Source of the DNA: an uncultured Lacticaseibacillus sp. | GTDB lineage: Bacteria > Bacillota > Bacilli > Lactobacillales > Lactobacillaceae | NCBI GenBank assembly: GCA_934293835.1 | Contig: CAKQZO010000061.1 | Coordinates: forward strand, 1-8,925 | Length of the DNA: 8,925 bases | Direction: 5' to 3' | In this document: positions 6,063-8,925 of the stretch, one piece after another | Layout of the letters: each line of letters begins with the position of its first letter | Numbering within the stretch: the first letter of the stretch is position 1 | Notes under the pieces: generated by a model | Told to the model about the DNA's origin: nothing | Databases searched by the model: none | What the model saw: the letters and a program-made list of their open reading frames with translations, nothing else | Made by a program: the position numbers and the translations under genes

Positions 6063-6677
6063 ATGAAGCGAGCAGAGAAAAAAACGCCCAAGCAAACGAT
6101 CAATTGGTGGCGCTGGGTCGCGCTGGTTTTGATCGGACTGATCATCGGCACCGGTATCTGGTTTACGGTCAAGGTCATCACCCCGTATAACGATCCGGTC
6201 ACCCAGACGACAGAAACCGCTGCAGAGGTCGATCAACCGGCATTGTCGGTGCGCCTGACGAAGCGCCAGGTCAACCGGATCGTCGATTATTACCTCAACG
6301 ATTATCTCAAAGGCAGCAAGATCAAGTACACGATGACAATCGGTGACCAGGCAGTACTTGGCGGGAAGTTCAAGTTCTTCGGTGCCACGATCAAGTTCCA
6401 GCTGTTGTTTGATCCGCTGGTCAAGGCCAATGGGGATGTTGAACTTAAGGCGCGCAAGCTGAACATCGGTAGCCTCCCGGTGCCGATCAGCTATGTGCTG
6501 AATTACGTCGGGCACAGCTACAAGTTGCCGAAGTGGGTGAAACTCAATAGCTCAAAAGAAACGGTTGTGTTAAAATTGAGCAAATTCACTATGCAAAACG
6601 GCATGGCGCTTAAAGCCACTAAGATCGATTTGCCTAACGACGAGATCGATTTCTCGGTTTACCTGCCCGACAAATAA
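6063..6677 (+). CDS. ypmS: YpmS family membrane-anchored protein (DUF2140)
   Basis: The 204-residue product has a basic N-terminus (MKRAEKKTPK), one membrane helix (about 16-37, WWRWVALVLIGLIIGTGIWF), an acidic/Thr-rich spacer, and an extracellular domain of alternating beta-like segments (LTKRQVNRIVDYYLNDYL, then KFKFFGATIKFQLLFDP and LNIGSLPVPISYVLNYV). The pattern, size and position just after an SGNH hydrolase fit the uncharacterised YpmS family of Firmicutes. No catalytic residues are evident. The start is three bases after the preceding stop; the nearest purine-rich site, AAAGGAG (6041-6047), is about 15 bases away inside the upstream gene, so translation is probably coupled. A palindromic repeat begins four bases after its stop codon. 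Confidence 0.86.
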   Translation: MKRAEKKTPKQTINWWRWVALVLIGLIIGTGIWFTVKVITPYNDPVTQTTETAAEVDQPALSVRLTKRQVNRIVDYYLNDYLKGSKIKYTMTIGDQAVLGGKFKFFGATIKFQLLFDPLVKANGDVELKARKLNIGSLPVPISYVLNYVGHSYKLPKWVKLNSSKETVVLKLSKFTMQNGMALKATKIDLPNDEIDFSVYLPDK

Positions 6678-6681
6678 AGCA

Positions 6682-6791
6682 GAGCGAAGCTGAGCGGTTT
6701 TTGCTGGGAGTCTAAGGCAGGACACCGCAGTGATGCAAAGCATCGCGAAAGCGTCATGACTTAGATAGCCCAGCATTGCTCAGCGTAGCTC
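6682..6791 (+). repeat. Palindromic intergenic element C (first unit of array 2)
   Basis: This 110-bp palindrome starts four bases after the ypmS stop codon. The left arm 6682-6695 pairs with the right arm 6778-6791 at 12 of 14 positions; inner pairings are GCTGGG/CCCAGC (6703-6708, 6769-6774), TCTAAG/CTTAGA (6711-6716, 6760-6765), GATGC-AAA-GCATC (6732-6744) and CGC-GAAA-GCG (6744-6753); the last two cannot both form at the shared base. It has the family ends GAGCGAAG and CGTAGCTC, but its arm sequence differs from those of A, B and D. Confidence 0.8.
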
Positions 6792-6803
6792 GACGCAAAA
6801 CCA

Positions 6804-6917
6804 GAGCGAAGTGGCGCGCACTTTACGGGTCGGGTAGCCTAGCCAGCGTGCTTGGGGCGGACTTAGCCCCGAGTGCGCTGGCGTAGCTAGCTGTACCCGT
6901 ATTGCGCCACGTAGCTC
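6804..6917 (+). repeat. Palindromic intergenic element D (second unit of array 2)
   Basis: This 114-bp palindrome follows element C after the 12-base linker GACGCAAAACCA. The outer arms 6804-6817 and 6904-6917 pair at 12 of 14. Inside are ACGGGT/ACCCGT (6825-6830, 6895-6900), CCAGCG/CGCTGG (6843-6848, 6876-6881) and an 8-bp tip CTTGGGGC/GCCCCGAG (6851-6858, 6866-6873) with a seven-base loop. It is the best-formed hairpin of the family and has the consensus ends. Confidence 0.83.
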
Positions 6918-6930
6918 GACGAAAAAACCA

Positions 6931-6982
6931 GAGCGAAGCGCGGCCGCACTTAGGGCGTAGCGTAAGGTACTTTTGCACGGCC
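6931..6982 (+). repeat. Truncated palindromic element E (left part only)
   Basis: The left end GAGCGAAG and following bases repeat element B almost exactly: 6915-6946 is identical to 1886-1917, and after three differences 6950-6965 is identical to 1921-1936. No CGTAGCTC right end follows. A short GGCCG/CGGCC pairing (6942-6946, 6978-6982) is all that closes it. It looks like a deletion derivative. The msrA ribosome binding site begins 24 bases later. I see no convincing msrA promoter in this stretch. Confidence 0.65.
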
Positions 6983-7022
6983 TGATCCAATCATTTAATG
7001 GAATCAAAGGAGACGATTTGAT

Positions 7023-7538
7023 ATGTCTGAAACTGCAATTTTTGCCGGTGGCTGCTTTTGGTGCATGGTGCAGCCATTCGAAGAACAGCCTGGAATCTTG
7101 AATGTGGTGTCAGGCTACACTGGCGGACATGTTGCCAACCCGACCTACGAGCAGGTCAAAAGCCACACGACCGGGCACACGGAAGCCGTCCAGATCACTT
7201 TTGATCCAGCGGTGATCAGCTATGCGCAGCTGCTGGAAGTATATTGGCAACAAACCGACCCGACGGATGCGATGGGCCAGTTCCAAGATCGCGGCGACAA
7301 TTATCGGCCGGTGATCTATGTGGCCAATGCTGCCCAGCGCCAAGCGGCAGAAGCTTCCAAGCAGGCCTTGGCAACAAGCGGCCGGTTCAAGGAACCGATC
7401 GTCACAACGATCGAAGCCGCCAAGCCGTTTTATCCGGCGGAGCCTGAACACCAAGAGTTCTACGCGCATAACCCGCGGCGCTACGCCCAAGAACACGCGC
7501 AGCGCCAGGCGTTCATTGACGCGAACTGGCAGGACTGA
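7023..7538 (+). CDS. msrA: Peptide methionine-(S)-S-oxide reductase
   Basis: MsrA repairs oxidised proteins by reducing the S-epimer of methionine sulfoxide in the cytoplasm, using thioredoxin. The 171-residue product opens with the family active site, AGGCFWC, with catalytic Cys11; Cys14 is the only other cysteine. Further family motifs are [26 protein letters not shown], a [21 protein letters not shown] block, and [13 protein letters not shown]. The ATG follows AAAGGAG (7006-7012) at ten bases. No msrB gene is in the window and no MsrB domain is fused. It heads an apparent operon with yozE (18-base gap) and ctpA. The upstream gap is filled by palindromic repeats. Confidence 0.97.
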   Translation: MSETAIFAGGCFWCMVQPFEEQPGILNVVSGYTGGHVANPTYEQVKSHTTGHTEAVQITFDPAVISYAQLLEVYWQQTDPTDAMGQFQDRGDNYRPVIYVANAAQRQAAEASKQALATSGRFKEPIVTTIEAAKPFYPAEPEHQEFYAHNPRRYAQEHAQRQAFIDANWQD

Positions 7539-7556
7539 GCCAAAGAAAGGAATAGT

Positions 7557-7799
7557 ATGCGGCAGACTTTTTATCAGTATCTCATGACATTGCGCAATCC
7601 CAACGACCATCGTGAGGTCGCGGATTTTGCCCAGAACGCCTTTTTGGACCATGGGTTCCCCAAGCAGGTATCCGACTTCGATCAACTCAGCGAATACCTC
7701 GAGCTCAACGGCAATTATCTGCCGAGCATGAGCGTGTTCGATGAGGTCTGGCAGAATTATCTCGCCCAAGAGCAGATCGGAGGGGAGACGCTTGGCTAA
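7557..7799 (+). CDS. yozE: YozE family small protein (SAM-like helical fold)
   Basis: This 80-residue acidic protein matches the YozE family of Firmicutes in length and pattern: FYQYLMTLRNPNDHREVADFAQNAFLDHGFPKQ, then DFDQLSEYLELNGNYLPSMSVFDEVWQNYL. The family adopts a small helical bundle resembling a sterile-alpha-motif fold; its function is not known to me. The start is supported by AGAAAGG (7544-7550), six bases upstream. Its last eight bases overlap the TTG start of the peptidase gene, so the two are probably translationally coupled. Confidence 0.9.
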   Translation: MRQTFYQYLMTLRNPNDHREVADFAQNAFLDHGFPKQVSDFDQLSEYLELNGNYLPSMSVFDEVWQNYLAQEQIGGETLG

Positions 7800-8925
7800 A
7801 AAACCACATTTACAAGTCCCGGCTTGGCTACTCGCGGTTGGCATGAGCGTCACCTTGATCGGTGGCGGGGTGCTGGGGTATACGGTGCACACCATGCAAG
7901 ACGCGACCACGCCAAGTGCCGCCAGCCTGCCGAAGGGCTTCGACAAGGTGATGGCGACTTATTCGGCGATCACGGCGAATTACTATAAGCAGACCTCCAG
8001 CCAAAAACTCGCCAACGGTGCGATCAAAGGGATGCTGGATAGCCTGGGCGATCCGTACTCGACTTACCTGGCGAACGACTCCAAGAGTTCGCTTGATTCG
8101 ACCTTGTCGGCCAGCTTCGGTGGAATCGGCGCAACGGTCCAGCAAAGTGATGATAAGTTGACGATCGAAAGCATCATGCCGAACACGCCAGCGAAAAAGG
8201 CGGGGATGCAAGTCGGGGACCAGTTGTTGAAGGTCAACGGCAAAGACGTGTCCAAAACGGATGTCAGCAACGCAGTCGCCAAGATTCGCGGCAAGATTGG
8301 AACGTCTGTTAAGGTCACCGTCAAGCGCGGCAGCAATCAGCTGACGCTGACGATGAAGCGGGCCAAGATCACTACCGATACGGTTGAAGGACGCCTGGAT
8401 AAGACCAACAAGCAGGTCGGCATCATCACCATCGCGACCTTCTCCGAGCCGACGGCCAAGCAATTCAATCAGACGGTCAAGAAGCTGCGCAAGCAAGGCG
8501 CCAAGCGTTTTGTGCTCGATCTGCGTGGCAACCCAGGCGGTGAGCTGACCCAGGCCTTGGGCATCGCGTCGATGTGTCTGAAGAACGGCCGCACGATCGT
8601 CAAGGTTCAAGACCGTTCTGGGGCGACTCAGACTTACACGGCGGCCAAGAAGTATGATGATGGGTTCAAGGTGACGGAACCGATGGCAGTCTTGATCGAC
8701 GGCAACTCGGCTTCGGCATCTGAAATCTTGGCTGCGGCGCTCAATCAAAACAATAAGACGCCGCTGGTCGGTGAGCAAAGCTACGGTAAAGGCACGGTGC
8801 AAAACGTGGCCAGCTTGAGTAAATCCAGTGAGGTCAAGCTGACGGTGGCCAAGTGGCTGACCCCTAACGGCAGTTGGATCAACAAGAAGGGCTTAACGCC
8901 GACGGTGAAGGTCAAGTATCCCGAC
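7792..8925 (+). CDS. S41 family C-terminal processing peptidase (CtpA/CtpB-like), 3'-truncated by window edge
   Basis: This is a membrane-anchored serine protease with a PDZ domain that acts outside the cytoplasmic membrane. It is open from TTG 7792 to the end of the window (378 codons) without a stop. The start is supported by GGAGGGG (7779-7785), and it gives (M)AKKPHLQ followed by one membrane helix (about 9-31). The helical N-terminal region includes GMLDSLGDPYSTYL. The PDZ domain (about 107-185) starts at FGGIGA and includes MPNTPAKKAGMQVGDQLL. The S41 core holds VLDLRGNPGG (242-251), Ser308 in NSASASE, Lys333 in YGKGTVQ and Gln337. The 25-residue Ser-Lys spacing and Lys+4 Gln match the Ser/Lys/Gln set of B. 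subtilis CtpB. The C-terminal remainder is outside the window. It is co-transcribed with yozE and probably msrA; the substrate is unknown. Confidence 0.95.
   Translation, partial: MAKKPHLQVPAWLLAVGMSVTLIGGGVLGYTVHTMQDATTPSAASLPKGFDKVMATYSAITANYYKQTSSQKLANGAIKGMLDSLGDPYSTYLANDSKSSLDSTLSASFGGIGATVQQSDDKLTIESIMPNTPAKKAGMQVGDQLLKVNGKDVSKTDVSNAVAKIRGKIGTSVKVTVKRGSNQLTLTMKRAKITTDTVEGRLDKTNKQVGIITIATFSEPTAKQFNQTVKKLRKQGAKRFVLDLRGNPGGELTQALGIASMCLKNGRTIVKVQDRSGATQTYTAAKKYDDGFKVTEPMAVLIDGNSASASEILAAALNQNNKTPLVGEQSYGKGTVQNVASLSKSSEVKLTVAKWLTPNGSWINKKGLTPTVKVKYPD

Noticed and set aside
6682..6982. Insertion sequence remnant
   Set aside because: No transposase reading frame and no clear target duplication; the conserved ends are only 8 bases and imperfectly inverted. 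A non-autonomous element remains possible but is not shown.
6974..6999. Possible msrA promoter TTGCAC ... TTTAAT
   Set aside because: The spacing is only about 14 bp and the boxes are weak; not enough to call.
7828..8802. Long open frame on the minus strand (324 codons)
   Set aside because: It lies wholly opposite the S41 peptidase, whose catalytic motifs and ribosome binding site are clear; the antisense translation is Arg/Leu/Asp-rich with no recognisable motif, typical of shadows in GC-rich genes.

Overview
The window looks like chromosome of a GC-rich Gram-positive lactobacillus near the Lacticaseibacillus (L. casei) group. The reasons are a 316-residue thymidylate synthase with the extra small-domain segment known from the L. 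casei enzyme, a dihydrofolate reductase beginning (M)xAFLWAQ like the L. casei protein, strong AGGAGG-type ribosome binding sites, and several TTG starts. The family comparisons are from memory and the genus is an inference. I see no prophage, transposase, tRNA, rRNA or CRISPR array.

Layout. (1) 2-802: 3' part of an ABC-F ATPase gene (Uup/YfmR type), then thyA (818-1768). (2) 1769-2044: a gap filled by two tandem ~113 bp palindromic elements. (3) dfrA (TTG start, 2063-2551) and a strong terminator. (4) 2612-3433: a MerR/TipA-type drug-sensing regulator under a promoter with the 19-bp spacer typical of MerR targets; it carries a well-formed internal, in-frame ribosome binding site and ATG. (5) 3430-4068 minus: a hemolysin III/TrhA membrane protein converging on the regulator, with both stop codons inside one CTAG. 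(6) 4119-4210: divergent promoters. (7) degV (4253-5095). (8) 5096-5216: a dyad, an extended -10 promoter and an intrinsic terminator, then an SGNH hydrolase whose only well-placed start codon is ATC, followed by ypmS (6063-6677). (9) 6682-6982: a second array of palindromic elements (two full, one truncated). (10) msrA - yozE - ctpA (7023 to the window end), apparently one operon; ctpA runs off the end.

How the genes fit together. thyA and dfrA form the thymidylate/folate pair: ThyA makes dTMP and dihydrofolate, and DfrA regenerates tetrahydrofolate. The SGNH hydrolase and YpmS are membrane-anchored envelope proteins. DegV/FakB-like and TrhA-like proteins point to fatty-acid or membrane homeostasis. 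MsrA and CtpA fit protein repair and envelope proteolysis.

Most unusual signals: a family of intergenic palindromes with conserved ends (GAGCGAAG...CGTAGCTC) and divergent but still self-complementary arms, starting 4-7 bases after stop codons and joined by an identical A-rich linker; the internal start in the TipA-like gene, matching the two-product arrangement known for Streptomyces tipA; and the ATC start with a terminator just ahead of the SGNH gene.
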